From Gemmatimonadota bacterium (GTDB taxonomy: Bacteria > Gemmatimonadota > Gemmatimonadetes > Gemmatimonadales > Gemmatimonadaceae), in NCBI GenBank assembly GCA_021413975.1, contig JAIOPJ010000054.1, positions 1-64,000 of the forward strand: 64,000 nt of DNA, read 5' to 3'. The notes beneath the pieces are model-generated. The model saw only the letters and a program-made list of their open reading frames with translations, was not told the origin of the DNA and searched no databases. Shown one piece after another: positions 1 to 8,825 of this stretch (its first letter is position 1; each line of letters opens with the position of its first letter). A program made the translations under genes and the position numbers.

Positions 1-948
1 GATGGGCACGAAGGGGCGCTCGCCTCCGGTCAGGGGGACTACGCGCTGGCCGTGTTCGCCAAGGATGTGCTCGATCAGACCAAGCACGACCTGATCAACG
101 GGACGAGCACCTCCAAGACCTTCTACTGGCACATCGGCTCCTACTACAACTGGGGCGAGCCGTGGTACGGCGGCTTCAACGAGAGCATGCAGCAGTACCG
201 GATCGACAATCAGGCGCTGTTCGAGCGCAACTTCATGCCGCATATGCTCGGTTGGTATCTGCTGACCGAGACGACGACGCTGGCGGAGATGGAGTGGATG
301 CTGGCGCGCGCGGCCGGTTACCGCGCGGGGTTCGCGATGGTCGCGCGCCCCAAGGCGCTGCGCACGAATGCGCTCACACCGGTGTTGCTCGATGCGATCC
401 GCGAGTGGGAGCTCGCGCGGAACAGCGGCGCGTTCGACAGCGCGCAGCAGGCGCGGCTCAAGGACCCCAGGAACGAGTTCCATCTCGGGACGGTGTCGCC
501 GGGTGCGTGGACGCTCCGGCAGTACGCGCTCTCACCGGTCTTCGTGCGTGAGAAGTCCGAACGCCAGCCGGGGGAACCGACGCACACCACGTGGGAGGTC
601 CAGCAGCCGTGGGAGGCGCAGGCGCTGCAGTTCCGGTTGAGCGTCGCGGGCGGGACCGGCACCGTGCGCAACATGAAGCTGCGCGTCGATCGCTACACGG
701 AGCTGGTGCTGCCGATCGAGCTGCGCGCCGGCGAGAGTCTCGTGTGCGACGGCAGCACGACCGTCCGCATCTACGACGCGACGGGGAAGCTGCGCGCGCG
801 GCACACGCTTCAGGCGCCGGCGCCCGTGGTCTCCGCAGGCGCGCACTCGATCGAGATGGACTCGGAGTTCGGCGGCGACGATCCGCCGCGGATCGAGGTG
901 CAGTTCAAGGGGCTCGGTGCGCCCGAGGCCATCCGATCGCGACGGTGA
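1..948 (+). CDS. C-terminal part of an uncharacterised large protein (left-truncated)
   Basis: The reading frame is open from base 1 and ends at TGA 946-948, so about 315 C-terminal residues are visible and the start lies outside the window. A GTG at 52 is unlikely to be the true start because the frame upstream reads on as coherent protein. The first 150 visible residues are rich in aromatic residues and charged helices (WHIGSYYNWGEPWYGG, then MEWMLARAAGYRAG) and look like the end of a catalytic (possibly TIM-barrel) domain. The last 100 or so residues are beta-rich and hydrophilic, like an accessory sandwich domain. A polysaccharide-active enzyme is possible, but no family motif was recognised. 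The next gene is convergent, 31 bases away. Confidence 0.6.
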   Translation, partial: DGHEGALASGQGDYALAVFAKDVLDQTKHDLINGTSTSKTFYWHIGSYYNWGEPWYGGFNESMQQYRIDNQALFERNFMPHMLGWYLLTETTTLAEMEWMLARAAGYRAGFAMVARPKALRTNALTPVLLDAIREWELARNSGAFDSAQQARLKDPRNEFHLGTVSPGAWTLRQYALSPVFVREKSERQPGEPTHTTWEVQQPWEAQALQFRLSVAGGTGTVRNMKLRVDRYTELVLPIELRAGESLVCDGSTTVRIYDATGKLRARHTLQAPAPVVSAGAHSIEMDSEFGGDDPPRIEVQFKGLGAPEAIRSRR

Positions 949-979
949 CCCGATGACCCGGTGACGAGGAGCGCCGCGC

Positions 980-2680
980 TCACTGCCGCGGTGCGTTCCT
1001 CGCCACCTGCTCCGCCATCGTCCGCAGCAGCTCCTGATTGGTCCACGGCTGCCACCCGTGCGGCTTGAGCGGACGACCGTACTCGAACGTGCCCGCGTAG
1101 TACGGCCCCTTGCCCGGCTCCTTGGTGCTCTCGAGGAAGGTCTCGAAGCGGTACACGCCGAGGTTGAGGAAGTAGTTGTCCATGTCGCCGACCGCGACGT
1201 TCAGCTTGCCGACGAGACGCGGGCCGATGGTGCTCCAGTTCTGTTCGACGTACGCGCGCAGGTCATACCCGCTCGTGCGCATCGACTCGGCTACCGCGCG
1301 ATCGATCCTCCCCGTGCGCTTGTCCCAGAGCGGCTGCGGATACCCGTCGGCACCGACGGGCGCCCAGGCGGCCTGCCATCCGTCCCACTGTCCACCCGAG
1401 CGTCCCTTCGATGCGATCACGGCCTCGGCCTGGTTCTCCTCGCGGACGGTGAGATCGGTGAGCCCTTCGGGGCTGCGGCTCGACGGGATCTCGCGCGGCA
1501 TCCACGAGCCGTCGGCGCGCACGAAGGCGTTGGTGTCGGCGTAGATGTCGCCGAACTGGTAGTTCCTGAAGTCGAGCTGGTCGGGATAGAGCGACCAGGC
1601 CCCGCCGAACACATCGGGGTGGTGCACCTGCAACCCGAGTACGTCCCACCCGCCGGTGGAGCCACCGGTGAGCGTGCGCGCGTACGGCGCGGCCACGGTG
1701 CGGAAACGACGGTCGATCTCGGGGATCAGTTCGGTGGTGATCGCGTCCCCGTAGGGGCCGTTGTTCGCCGAGTTGAGGACGTAGCTGTCGTCGTAGTAGG
1801 GCGTGGTGTGCTGGATGAACACCGCGATGAACTCCGGGACCTTGCCCGCGGTCCATGCCTGCTGGAACTCGCACCCGGTCTCGCGCGCCGAACGGGCGAG
1901 CCGCGCGGCGCGCGCCTCGGGCGATTCGACGCGGTCGCAGCCCTCGAAGGTGAAGCCGAACGGTGCGCGTTCGCTGAAGTGGCCGACCGTGTAGACCACC
2001 GGGTACCGTCGCGAGGGGTCCTTCTCGTAGTCCTTGGGGAGCAGGACCACGGCACCGAGCGGCATGGGGTGGCCCCAGAACGCGCTCGCGAGCCGTGAGG
2101 TGATGCGCACGCGCTTGACCCACTCGGTCTCGGCGGGGCGCGACACCGGCGGGATGGTCTTCGTCAGCGAGATGGTGATGGCGCTCCGCGACGCGGGGTC
2201 GATCCGCACCTTCCGCACTTCGCTCACGAGTGAACCGGGCGAGTCGTTGAAGCGTTGTCCCTCGCCGGCGTCCATGTGCGCCCAGATGGTGTGTCCGTCG
2301 GCGCGACGGAACTGGGTGTAGGGGACGAGGAGTCCTTGCACGTAGTAGTCGCCGGCGGGAAGGTCCTTGAGCGAGGCGAGCGGGAAGCCGGGTGTGGTCG
2401 CGTCGACGACGACGGTCCTGCCGGCGCCGAGTGCCTCGACGTCGACGCCGAAGAACGGTTCGCTGCGCCGCGTGCTGCCGGACTGGAGCCGCGGCTCGGT
2501 GCGGTCGGTGCGCGCGATGAAGACGAACGCTCTCCCGGTGATCGGTGCCGCTGGCGCGCCCGATGCCGTGGCAGCGGTCGGATACGAGAGTTCGAATCTC
2601 TGCGCTCGCGCGGGACTCGGCGCGACGAGGCAGGCGAGGAGCAAGGCGGCGGTCGGGAGGAGGCGCGCTTGAGTGGTCAT
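980..2680 (-). CDS. Secreted alpha/beta-hydrolase, putative esterase (PF00756-like)
   Basis: 566 residues. A signal peptide (hydrophobic stretch to about residue 22, AxA site PARAQ near 27) predicts export. About 160 residues of an N-terminal accessory region precede a putative esterase domain (esterase D/enterochelin-esterase type). The nucleophile elbow is GGSTGGW with Ser341. It is preceded by the family-typical helix ITTELIPEIDRRFRTV (about 315-330), and KDYEKDPSRRYPVVY (about 216-230) is the usual strand leading into the hydrolase core. It probably hydrolyses carboxylic esters in the periplasm; the substrate cannot be read from sequence. The ATG at 2680 has no clear Shine-Dalgarno. It is divergent from the SH3 lipoprotein gene at 2787. 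Confidence 0.85.
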   Translation of the reverse strand: MTTQARLLPTAALLLACLVAPSPARAQRFELSYPTAATASGAPAAPITGRAFVFIARTDRTEPRLQSGSTRRSEPFFGVDVEALGAGRTVVVDATTPGFPLASLKDLPAGDYYVQGLLVPYTQFRRADGHTIWAHMDAGEGQRFNDSPGSLVSEVRKVRIDPASRSAITISLTKTIPPVSRPAETEWVKRVRITSRLASAFWGHPMPLGAVVLLPKDYEKDPSRRYPVVYTVGHFSERAPFGFTFEGCDRVESPEARAARLARSARETGCEFQQAWTAGKVPEFIAVFIQHTTPYYDDSYVLNSANNGPYGDAITTELIPEIDRRFRTVAAPYARTLTGGSTGGWDVLGLQVHHPDVFGGAWSLYPDQLDFRNYQFGDIYADTNAFVRADGSWMPREIPSSRSPEGLTDLTVREENQAEAVIASKGRSGGQWDGWQAAWAPVGADGYPQPLWDKRTGRIDRAVAESMRTSGYDLRAYVEQNWSTIGPRLVGKLNVAVGDMDNYFLNLGVYRFETFLESTKEPGKGPYYAGTFEYGRPLKPHGWQPWTNQELLRTMAEQVARNAPRQ

Positions 2681-2733
2681 GTCCGGAAAGGTACGATTTC
2701 CAGCGCTCGCGAGGGATCTGCCGAGGCCCGACC

Positions 2734-2751
2734 GATGCTATCTTCAGCATC
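2734..2751. promoter_or_regulatory. Small inverted repeat in the divergent 2681-2786 intergenic region
   Basis: GATGCT and AGCATC form a perfect 6-base inverted repeat around ATCTTC, and the centre overlaps a weak -10-like TATCTT. It lies 36 bases before the SH3 lipoprotein start and about 55 bases before the divergent esterase start, so it could be an operator or promoter element. The repeat is short enough to arise by chance. Confidence 0.2.
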
Positions 2752-2786
2752 AACGCCGAATCGGCCCGCCCACCCGAGGACCCATC

Positions 2787-3539
2787 ATGCGGATCGCCTA
2801 CGTATCCCTCGCCGCCGCCGTCGTAGCATGCGCGGGCAGACCGCAGGCCGCTGCACCGGTGCCGGTCGTCGCGGCCCCCGCGCCGGTCGCGGCGCCGGTG
2901 CGCGTCGCTCCCGAGACCGTGACCGTCCGCGACCCCGAGATGGAACGCGAGCTCGCCCGCACCAAGGTGCAGCTCCTCGAGCGCAGTGCCCAGCTCGCCG
3001 ACGCGGAGCGACGCCTCGGCGAAGCGACCACCGAGGTCGTGCGCGCCATGGCCCGACTGCGCACGCTCGCGACGCGCGCAGAGGCGGCGTCCGCGATCGC
3101 CGAGGCCGAGGTGACGCTGCAGCAGCTGCGTGGTCGCGCCGGGCAGCAGGGAGCGCCCGAGGTCGCGCAGGCCGAGGCGGCACTGCGCGCCGGGAGCACG
3201 GCATTCGACGCCGAGAACTTCGGCGGCGCGGTCTATCTCGCGACGCAGGCCAAGCGTGCCGCCACTGCGGGTCGCGGCCGACTCGCGGAGGGTGCCGGCA
3301 CGTCGACCAGACCCGGCGAGCGTGCGTTGGCATTGCCGGTGCCGCTCACCACGACCGCGCGGGCGAATCTTCGTGCGGCGCCGAGCGCCACGGCGACCGT
3401 CGTCACGACGGCGCCGGTGGGCACGGCGTTCACGGCGTACGCGTACGAGCAGGACTGGCTGCGCGTGACCCTCGCGGACGGTCGCAGCGCCTGGGTGCAC
3501 CAGAGTGTGGTGCGGGGCGCGACGCCGGCGAGGCCCTAG
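2787..3539 (+). CDS. Lipoprotein with coiled coil and C-terminal SH3b domain
   Basis: 250 residues from the ATG at 2787. This start is preferred over upstream ones because GAGGA (2776-2780) sits 6 bases before it and a short signal with lipobox VVAC (Cys15) follows at once. After an Ala/Pro-rich linker there is a charged, probably coiled-coil helical region (about 50-130). A bacterial SH3-like domain fills the C-terminus (about 185-245; ARANLRAAPSATATVV, then WLRVTLADGRSAWV). SH3b domains usually bind peptidoglycan or other envelope polymers, so an envelope-anchored structural or binding role is likely. No catalytic domain is visible. Confidence 0.8.
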   Translation: MRIAYVSLAAAVVACAGRPQAAAPVPVVAAPAPVAAPVRVAPETVTVRDPEMERELARTKVQLLERSAQLADAERRLGEATTEVVRAMARLRTLATRAEAASAIAEAEVTLQQLRGRAGQQGAPEVAQAEAALRAGSTAFDAENFGGAVYLATQAKRAATAGRGRLAEGAGTSTRPGERALALPVPLTTTARANLRAAPSATATVVTTAPVGTAFTAYAYEQDWLRVTLADGRSAWVHQSVVRGATPARP

Positions 3540-3714
3540 CTGCGCGCCAGCGCGCGGGCGCACGTCATCCACCGACGATGCCATTCACCGCTGAGCATAC
3601 GCCGCCGCGGTGAACGCGTCTGCTCAGCGACGGCGTCGGCCCGTGTTGCGACCCTGTTGAAGGTCAGCCGAAGCGAAGCCCCCGCGAACCTCGCAGCGAT
3701 CGCCGAGTCGCTCT

Positions 3715-4851
3715 TCATCGACGCGATGCGAGCTTAGGCGGCGGCAAGCCTCGAGGCCTCACGCGGTACACCACTACGATCGGTACCTCGTCCGCTGTGG
3801 TTTCGAGACTGACCAGACTGCCATCCGTCAGAAAGGCGACGGGCCTCGCCGATCCAAGAGACACGGTTCCGAGGTAGCCGCGCGCGCTGTCAAAGATGTC
3901 CGCCAGCGCGACTTCTTCTGCCAACGAAAAGCGAGTCGCCCACACCCTTCCTTGAGCGTCGATGGCGAGCGCGCTGTACATCGGGACGAACTCAGCAACT
4001 CCACCAGCCGCAATCAGCATGTCGGCGGGCACAGTGCATTCCGGCATCCCAGGGAAGCGCATCACTATTCCAGCCCCCAGGAACTTCTTCGCCGTCTCCA
4101 CGCTTGCGCGTCGTCTGTTCGTGCCAGAACGAGAGAACACCACGCGACGCGACCCGCGCAGGAGTTCGATCTTGACACCACCAGTATTGATCGCGACGCT
4201 CGAATCGCGTGACGCGATCAACAGACTCGGCGATAGGATCGGTGCCGTCGAGTAGTCAGTGAGGTTGCAGACCGGTGGTGTGCTGCGACGAACTGGGTAG
4301 GGCAGCGTCGCCAGCCGCTCACGTTGAGAGCCGACGACACGCACAAGACGAGCGGTGTCGCGACGTGCCTCAAACGCGACGATACTGCCATCACTCAGCA
4401 TGTGAAGCTCTTGCAGGGGCACGGGTACGAACGCCGTTGAGCGCGTGGTCGGCGGTCGCTGGCCGTCGAGTCCGACGAGGCGCTGATTCCCGAGGTCGTG
4501 AACGAGGGCGCGTCCACTGGTATCAATTGTCACACTCTCTCCCTGCTGCCACTCGCCTGGACCGGAGCCACTCCGGCCGAGGGAAGCGACGCGCCTGCCT
4601 TCGGTGTCGTAAACGCGGACGATCGACTCGCGGGAATCAAGCAGATAGAGCCGATTCCTGCGATCGACGGCCACGTTCTTCGCGCGACGGACCGAGAGAA
4701 TGACCGTGTCCGCATCCGGGTCCCCAACCGACCAAGCGCGTTCGAGGCTCCACTCGATCCGAACGTCTTGTGCCTCGGCGGCCACCGTGAGGCCATGCGC
4801 TGCGCCCATCACCGTAAGTGCTGCTGCGATCGAACGGGTAGTCGTGCACAT
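3715..4851 (-). CDS. Secreted 6-bladed beta-propeller (NHL-like) protein
   Basis: 378 residues with an N-terminal signal peptide (cleavage near AAEAQ, residues 24-28). The body shows repeated propeller-blade signatures: KNVAVDRRNRLYLLDSRES, VRVYDTEGRRVASLG, RSGSGPGEW and IDTSGRALVHDLGNQRL. This is the pattern of the '6-bladed beta-propeller' family common in Bacteroidota and Gemmatimonadota; no catalytic residues are evident. GC content is lower than in the neighbours (62% in one sampled line), as in the divergent fulvocin-like gene at 5242. The two share a 390-base intergenic region, so a functional link is possible but unproven. Confidence 0.75.
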   Translation of the reverse strand: MCTTTRSIAAALTVMGAAHGLTVAAEAQDVRIEWSLERAWSVGDPDADTVILSVRRAKNVAVDRRNRLYLLDSRESIVRVYDTEGRRVASLGRSGSGPGEWQQGESVTIDTSGRALVHDLGNQRLVGLDGQRPPTTRSTAFVPVPLQELHMLSDGSIVAFEARRDTARLVRVVGSQRERLATLPYPVRRSTPPVCNLTDYSTAPILSPSLLIASRDSSVAINTGGVKIELLRGSRRVVFSRSGTNRRRASVETAKKFLGAGIVMRFPGMPECTVPADMLIAAGGVAEFVPMYSALAIDAQGRVWATRFSLAEEVALADIFDSARGYLGTVSLGSARPVAFLTDGSLVSLETTADEVPIVVVYRVRPRGLPPPKLASRR

Positions 4852-5043
4852 GGAGTATTGCCTGACGGTGGATGGGACGCCCAGCGGGACTCGGTGCCGA
4901 ATATTGCCTCTTGCACATCCCCGTGCAACAACTCAAGTTCGTCGCCCAAGCAACGACTGGGCGCGAAACCGCAGATCACGTCGGAGCCGAGTGTGAGGGA
5001 GAGCCCGAACACCTGTCGTTGAGTCGATGCGAACGTCAATACA

Positions 5044-5072
5044 CAGGAGCGCGGTGAACCGTCGCGCTCCTG
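5044..5072. repeat. Inverted repeat, 10-bp stem and 9-base loop
   Basis: CAGGAGCGCG (5044-5053) and CGCGCTCCTG (5063-5072) are perfectly complementary across a 9-base spacer. The repeat lies between divergent genes, about 195 bases before each start, so a terminator role is not required. An operator, a boundary element or the relic of a former gene end are all possible. Confidence 0.5.
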
Positions 5073-5136
5073 CAGCGGCGTTCACAGAGGCGACGCACCT
5101 CGCTCAGACTGCCCGACTCACCTAGCGAAATCGCTG

Positions 5137-5166
5137 TTGACATCCGCCGTGCGCGGTCCCAACTAA
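5137..5166 (+). promoter_or_regulatory. Possible sigma-70-type promoter for the fulvocin-like gene
   Basis: A perfect TTGACA -35 hexamer at 5137-5142 is followed 17-18 bases later by a poor -10 (CAACTA/AACTAA, 5160-5166). It is about 75 bases upstream of the start at 5242 on the same strand. The -35 match is notable in this GC-rich region, but the weak -10 keeps confidence low. Confidence 0.3.
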
Positions 5167-5241
5167 CGCCAGCGAAGTTCTCATCGCGCCGTCCGTGGAA
5201 AGATCAACGGCCGGAACCCTATGTTGAGAGGAGTGTGTCCG

Positions 5242-6114
5242 ATGACCATCTCTCGCAAGCGCAGGACCCTGCTCGTCGCAGCAGTCATGCTTACCGCCAT
5301 CCCAATCGGAGGCGCGGCGCCCTACAATCTGAGGGCGCGATGCGAACTTGCGCTGTCGTGGATGGAGGCGCATGCAAATGCACTTCCGAATACGTTCGAG
5401 CAGCTCGCGAGCCTGCCCGTCGTCTACCAGCGGGCTGTGCTGACCGGTCTGTCGGTCGAGGATCGCGTGGCGGTGCTGAAAGCACACATACAGTCCTTCA
5501 CTGAGTCGGTGGGTACGCTCACTCCACTGCAGGTGGAGACGCGCGCAAGACTCGTGGATCCGTTGAACGACGCGCAGATCGCGTTTTTGCGTGATGTTGT
5601 GGACCAGTTGCCGGCGCTCAACTCCCAGAGCGATCCCGTCGGAGTCGTGTTCCTGCGACACACGCGACTCAAGGCGCAGGCCGACCGCCTGTTCCCCCGC
5701 GACGTGTATGATGTCGTGCTCGATCGAGTCGGTCCGTATCGCACCGCAAGCGAGGAGGCCGTGGTGGCGGAAGCCTTCGACAAGTCCTCACGATTCGCCG
5801 GCGAGGCACTGCTCGGACGCATCTCGGGCGTCTTCTCCGATCTTCGGGCAACGGTTACGGAATCCACGGACTGCAATTGCGATGCAAACGGTGACTGCAT
5901 CGCAAACTACTATTGCTTGCAGACTTCGCCTCCATGCTCAGAGGTGAACACTTGCTACACCACACTGATGGCGAAATGCAACGGGCGTTGCCAGTACAAC
6001 GCGGAGCTCCAAGGTCCACCGGAGGAAGATCCGCCGTCTGACCCGTCGTCAACCGTGTTGGTGCCGAGCATCGTCCCGATGAAGACCTCGAACCCCGCGC
6101 CGCGCACGCATTGA
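5242..6114 (+). CDS. Fulvocin C-like bacteriocin precursor (8-cysteine C-terminal domain)
   Basis: 290 residues from the ATG at 5242, chosen over an in-frame ATG at 5221 because AGGAG (5229-5233) lies 8 bases upstream. A signal peptide occupies residues 1-26. A helical domain (about 30-200) carries the pattern LASLPVVYQRAVLTGLSVED, which I recognise from proteins annotated as 'bacteriocin fulvocin C-related'. A cysteine-rich module follows, with Cys at 211, 213, 219, 225, 232, 238, 246 and 250 (spacing x1, x5, x5, x6, x5, x7, x3). Fulvocin C itself is a short secreted Myxococcus bacteriocin, recalled as having eight disulfide-bonded cysteines. A Pro/Asp-rich 40-residue tail follows the module. 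GC is low for the window (55% in one sampled line), hinting at transfer. No dedicated immunity or transporter gene was recognised nearby. An 8-cysteine envelope protein with another role remains possible. Confidence 0.72.
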   Translation: MTISRKRRTLLVAAVMLTAIPIGGAAPYNLRARCELALSWMEAHANALPNTFEQLASLPVVYQRAVLTGLSVEDRVAVLKAHIQSFTESVGTLTPLQVETRARLVDPLNDAQIAFLRDVVDQLPALNSQSDPVGVVFLRHTRLKAQADRLFPRDVYDVVLDRVGPYRTASEEAVVAEAFDKSSRFAGEALLGRISGVFSDLRATVTESTDCNCDANGDCIANYYCLQTSPPCSEVNTCYTTLMAKCNGRCQYNAELQGPPEEDPPSDPSSTVLVPSIVPMKTSNPAPRTH

Positions 6115-6128
6115 AGTCGTGAGCGACA

Positions 6129-6162
6129 GCATGTGCGCGGATAAACCGCGCCGCGCACATGC
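6129..6162 (+). terminator. Hairpin after the fulvocin-like gene
   Basis: GCATGTGCGCGG (6129-6140) and CCGCGCACATGC (6151-6162) are a perfect 12-bp inverted repeat with a 10-base loop, starting 15 bases after the stop at 6114. No T-run follows, so it is a terminator by position and stem strength only. Confidence 0.6.
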
Positions 6163-6287
6163 CTTCGGATTTGGGATCGTAGGACTATTACGCCGGCAGA
6201 GATCATGCGCCGTCACCGCTACTATGAATGCGGGTTGGCGGCCACGTCGGTTATTCTGGAACGACAAGGCACGGCCCACACCGCTCC

Positions 6288-7967
6288 CTAGCCGGCGACG
6301 GTCGCCCGGTTGCGGCCACCCTGCTTGGAGCGGTAGAGCGCCTGATCGGCCGCCTCGATGAGCGCATCGGGCGTGCGGCCGTGATCGGGGAAGATCGCGT
6401 AGCCGATCGAGACGGTCACCTTCACCTCGGCGGCACCTCCATCGATGGCGAATGGGTGCGCCTCGGTGCTCGCGCGGATCCGTTCGGCGATGTGCGCGGC
6501 GCCCGCCACCGACGTCTCGGGAAGGATGAGGAAGAACTCCTCCCCGCCATACCGCGCCGCCGTGTCCACCTCACGCGCGCTCTCGCGCAGGATCCGCGCG
6601 AGCTGTTCGAGCACGGCGTCGCCTGCCGGGTGACCGTGGGTGTCGTTGAAGACCTTGAACTTGTCGACGTCGAGCATGAGCACCGCGAAGGGATGCGCGT
6701 GTCGCTCGCTGCGCTGGACCTCGCGGGCGAGTTCGTCGTCGAGCTGACGGCGATTCGCGAGCCCCGTGAGGTCATCGGTGACCGAGAGGCGTTCCAGTTC
6801 GGCGCGGCCGTCGCGCAGGCGGCGCACCATGTCGTTGAAGACGCCGGTGAGCTGCGACACCTCGCCGCTGCCGGAGACCGGGACGTTCACATCGAGGTCG
6901 CCGCCGGCCACCTGATCGGCCGCGCGCGCGAGGCGCTCCAGCGGCAGCACGATCAACAGGCCGAGGAGGTACCCGAGCGAGCCGACCACGAGGAGCAACA
7001 CGAGCACGAGCAACACGGTGGTATTGCGCTGCTGCCGCATCTCGGAGTAGGCGGTGCTGGCCGGGATCTCGGCGACGACCATCCACTCGGTGCCCGGCAC
7101 GCGAGCGATCACGCCGAGCACGCCGACGCCGTCGGCGGCGTCGTACGCCACCATGTCTCCCTCGGCCTCTTCGAGTGACCGCAACGTGGGCTCGGGCATC
7201 GGCGCGAGCGCTCGTCCGATCGACACGATCGCTTCACCGTCGCTCCGCACGACGAGCAGGCGGCCGTCCTCCCCCGCGACGAGGTCGCGCACCGGCTGCT
7301 GGATGCCGGTGAAGTTGAGCTGGGCGGCGAGCACTCCGAGGAACCGGCCCGCGGCGTTCTGGATCGGGACCGCGACCTCCATGCTGACGCGCCCGGCCGA
7401 GTCCGTCCGTTGCGGATCCCCGATGATCGCATCGCCTTCGCGCGCCCGCTGGAGCCACGTCCCGGTGAAGCGCAGGGGCCCCACTGCGGTCCCGGTGTGG
7501 GCGACGGTGCGCAGATCGGGCGCGACGACCATCAGCTCATCGAAGTCCGGGAAGCGTTCGTTCACGGAGTTCAGGTAGTCGGGCAACCGTTGCGACCCGC
7601 CGCCGCCACGCTCGACGTTCTCCGTCACCTCGTACGAGGCCGCGAAGACCTTCAGGTCATAGAGGCGTTCCTTGAGCCAGAGACCGATCTCGCGAGCGGA
7701 TTGGGTGCTCGCGCTCGCGAGCTGCTCGTTCAGCTTGGCCTCGAGGGCGCGGCTGTTCTGCCGGTAGGAGATCCAGCTCGTGGCCAGCGCGGGGATGAGG
7801 GTCGCGAGCACCGCGAGCGTGAAGATCGTCGTGCGGACGCTGCCGAGGCCGACCTTGCGGAGTGCGCGGCCGGCGCGCGTCTCCCAGAGCTGCTGGAGCT
7901 TCTCGGGGAGGAGGGTGGTGGGGAGGGGCACGCCCAGAAGATGCGACGGGGTACTGCGGGATGCCAA
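6288..7967 (-). CDS. Membrane diguanylate cyclase (Cache-HAMP-GGDEF)
   Basis: 559 residues. Order: TM1 (about 44-66), periplasmic dCache-like sensor (about 70-310), TM2 (about 316-342), HAMP (about 343-395) and GGDEF (about 396-555). The active-site motif is intact GGEEF (474-478). The inhibitory I-site RxxD (Arg465-Asp468) sits exactly five residues before it, so an active cyclase with product inhibition is expected. It would make c-di-GMP in response to an extracytoplasmic ligand. The start is uncertain: the reading frame opens with TTG at 7967, and a GTG 12 codons later is an alternative. No EAL or PilZ gene is adjacent. Confidence 0.92.
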   Translation of the reverse strand: MASRSTPSHLLGVPLPTTLLPEKLQQLWETRAGRALRKVGLGSVRTTIFTLAVLATLIPALATSWISYRQNSRALEAKLNEQLASASTQSAREIGLWLKERLYDLKVFAASYEVTENVERGGGGSQRLPDYLNSVNERFPDFDELMVVAPDLRTVAHTGTAVGPLRFTGTWLQRAREGDAIIGDPQRTDSAGRVSMEVAVPIQNAAGRFLGVLAAQLNFTGIQQPVRDLVAGEDGRLLVVRSDGEAIVSIGRALAPMPEPTLRSLEEAEGDMVAYDAADGVGVLGVIARVPGTEWMVVAEIPASTAYSEMRQQRNTTVLLVLVLLLVVGSLGYLLGLLIVLPLERLARAADQVAGGDLDVNVPVSGSGEVSQLTGVFNDMVRRLRDGRAELERLSVTDDLTGLANRRQLDDELAREVQRSERHAHPFAVLMLDVDKFKVFNDTHGHPAGDAVLEQLARILRESAREVDTAARYGGEEFFLILPETSVAGAAHIAERIRASTEAHPFAIDGGAAEVKVTVSIGYAIFPDHGRTPDALIEAADQALYRSKQGGRNRATVAG

Positions 7968-8123
7968 TCCCCGTTATCGGGTCCCCAACGCCCTCACCGG
8001 ATCGAACGCGGGCTTGGCCGCTCCGGTCTGTCGCCTCAGACCCAGGTAGCAAAGGGGATCGCGGCGCCGTCGATCGAACTCCACTCGGTGTTGATCACGG
8101 CGTACTGACCGGCCGACGGCGAC

Positions 8124-8825
8124 TCACCGTCGGCTCAGCGCCCGGCCGATCGCCCCCTCGGCGAGTGGTGCCATGATCCTGTACCCGGCCTCGTTCGGAT
8201 GCACACCGTCCCCCGCGATCGCACTCGGCAACCCACCGCGCGCGTCGGCCATGGCGGTGTGGTAGTCGAGGTAGGTCTCGCCGACCTCGCTGGCGTAGCG
8301 CCGCATCCAGGCGTTGAGCGCGATGATCTTCGGCGCCGGCTGGAGGCCGGGTTTCCACGGATAGTCGTAGACCGGAAGCACCGACGAGAGCACGACGCGG
8401 ATGCCGTGCTGCCGCGCGATCTCGGTCATCGCCATCAGGTTGTCCTCGATCATCTCGAGCGTCGAGGGGCCGGTGTTCCCCGCGATGTCGTTCGTGCCCG
8501 CGAGGATCACGACGACCTTCGGCCGCAGTGCCACGACGTCCTGATGGAAGCGGATGAGCAGTTGCGGCGTGGTCTGCCCGCTGATCCCGCGGCCGATGTA
8601 GGGCTTGCCGGGGAACATCGCCGGGAAGAGCGGGGCCCAGCCCTCCGTGATGGAATTGCCGTAGAAGACCACTCGGTCCTCGCCGGCCCGCGGCGCGGGA
8701 AGCGCCGCGTTCTCGGCGCGGTATCGACTCAGGTTCGCCCAGTCGTCGCCCGGGCGTGTCTGTGCTTCCATGTCGACTCCGACGACGAGAAGGGCCGAAA
8801 GCGGCAATCCGATCCGGACTAGCAT
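8124..8825 (-). CDS. Secreted SGNH/GDSL-family hydrolase
   Basis: 233 residues. The ATG at 8825 lies inside the end of the upstream sortilin-like gene (7-base overlap, ATGCTAG), so the two are translationally coupled. A short signal region (residues 1-21) is followed by all SGNH blocks: block I GNSITEGW (Ser58), block II Gly in RGISGQTT (about 83), block III GTNDIAG (Asn112) and block V DGVHPNEAGY (Asp206, His209). Family members are esterases, lipases or carbohydrate deacetylases. Coupling to a BNR protein suggests joint envelope polysaccharide work, but the substrate is unknown. Confidence 0.88.
   Translation of the reverse strand: MLVRIGLPLSALLVVGVDMEAQTRPGDDWANLSRYRAENAALPAPRAGEDRVVFYGNSITEGWAPLFPAMFPGKPYIGRGISGQTTPQLLIRFHQDVVALRPKVVVILAGTNDIAGNTGPSTLEMIEDNLMAMTEIARQHGIRVVLSSVLPVYDYPWKPGLQPAPKIIALNAWMRRYASEVGETYLDYHTAMADARGGLPSAIAGDGVHPNEAGYRIMAPLAEGAIGRALSRR

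Larger units (their letters stand above)
4852..5241. other. Divergent intergenic region between propeller and fulvocin-like genes
   Basis: 390 bases without a convincing gene. A 76-codon minus-strand frame across it (4809-5039) reads as random sequence. The region holds a 10-bp inverted repeat (5044-5072), a TTGACA hexamer (5137-5142) and the ribosome-binding site AGGAG (5229-5233), which fixes the start of the downstream gene at 5242. Confidence 0.6.

Noticed and set aside
4809..5039. 76-codon minus-strand frame in the propeller/fulvocin intergenic region
   Set aside because: No ribosome-binding site, no recognisable domain, overlaps the propeller gene start, and the composition looks random.
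8112..8134. Hairpin GCCGACGG / CCGTCGGC at the end of the SGNH gene
   Set aside because: The stem is only 8 bp, overlaps the last codons and stop, and has no U-tract; too weak to call a terminator.
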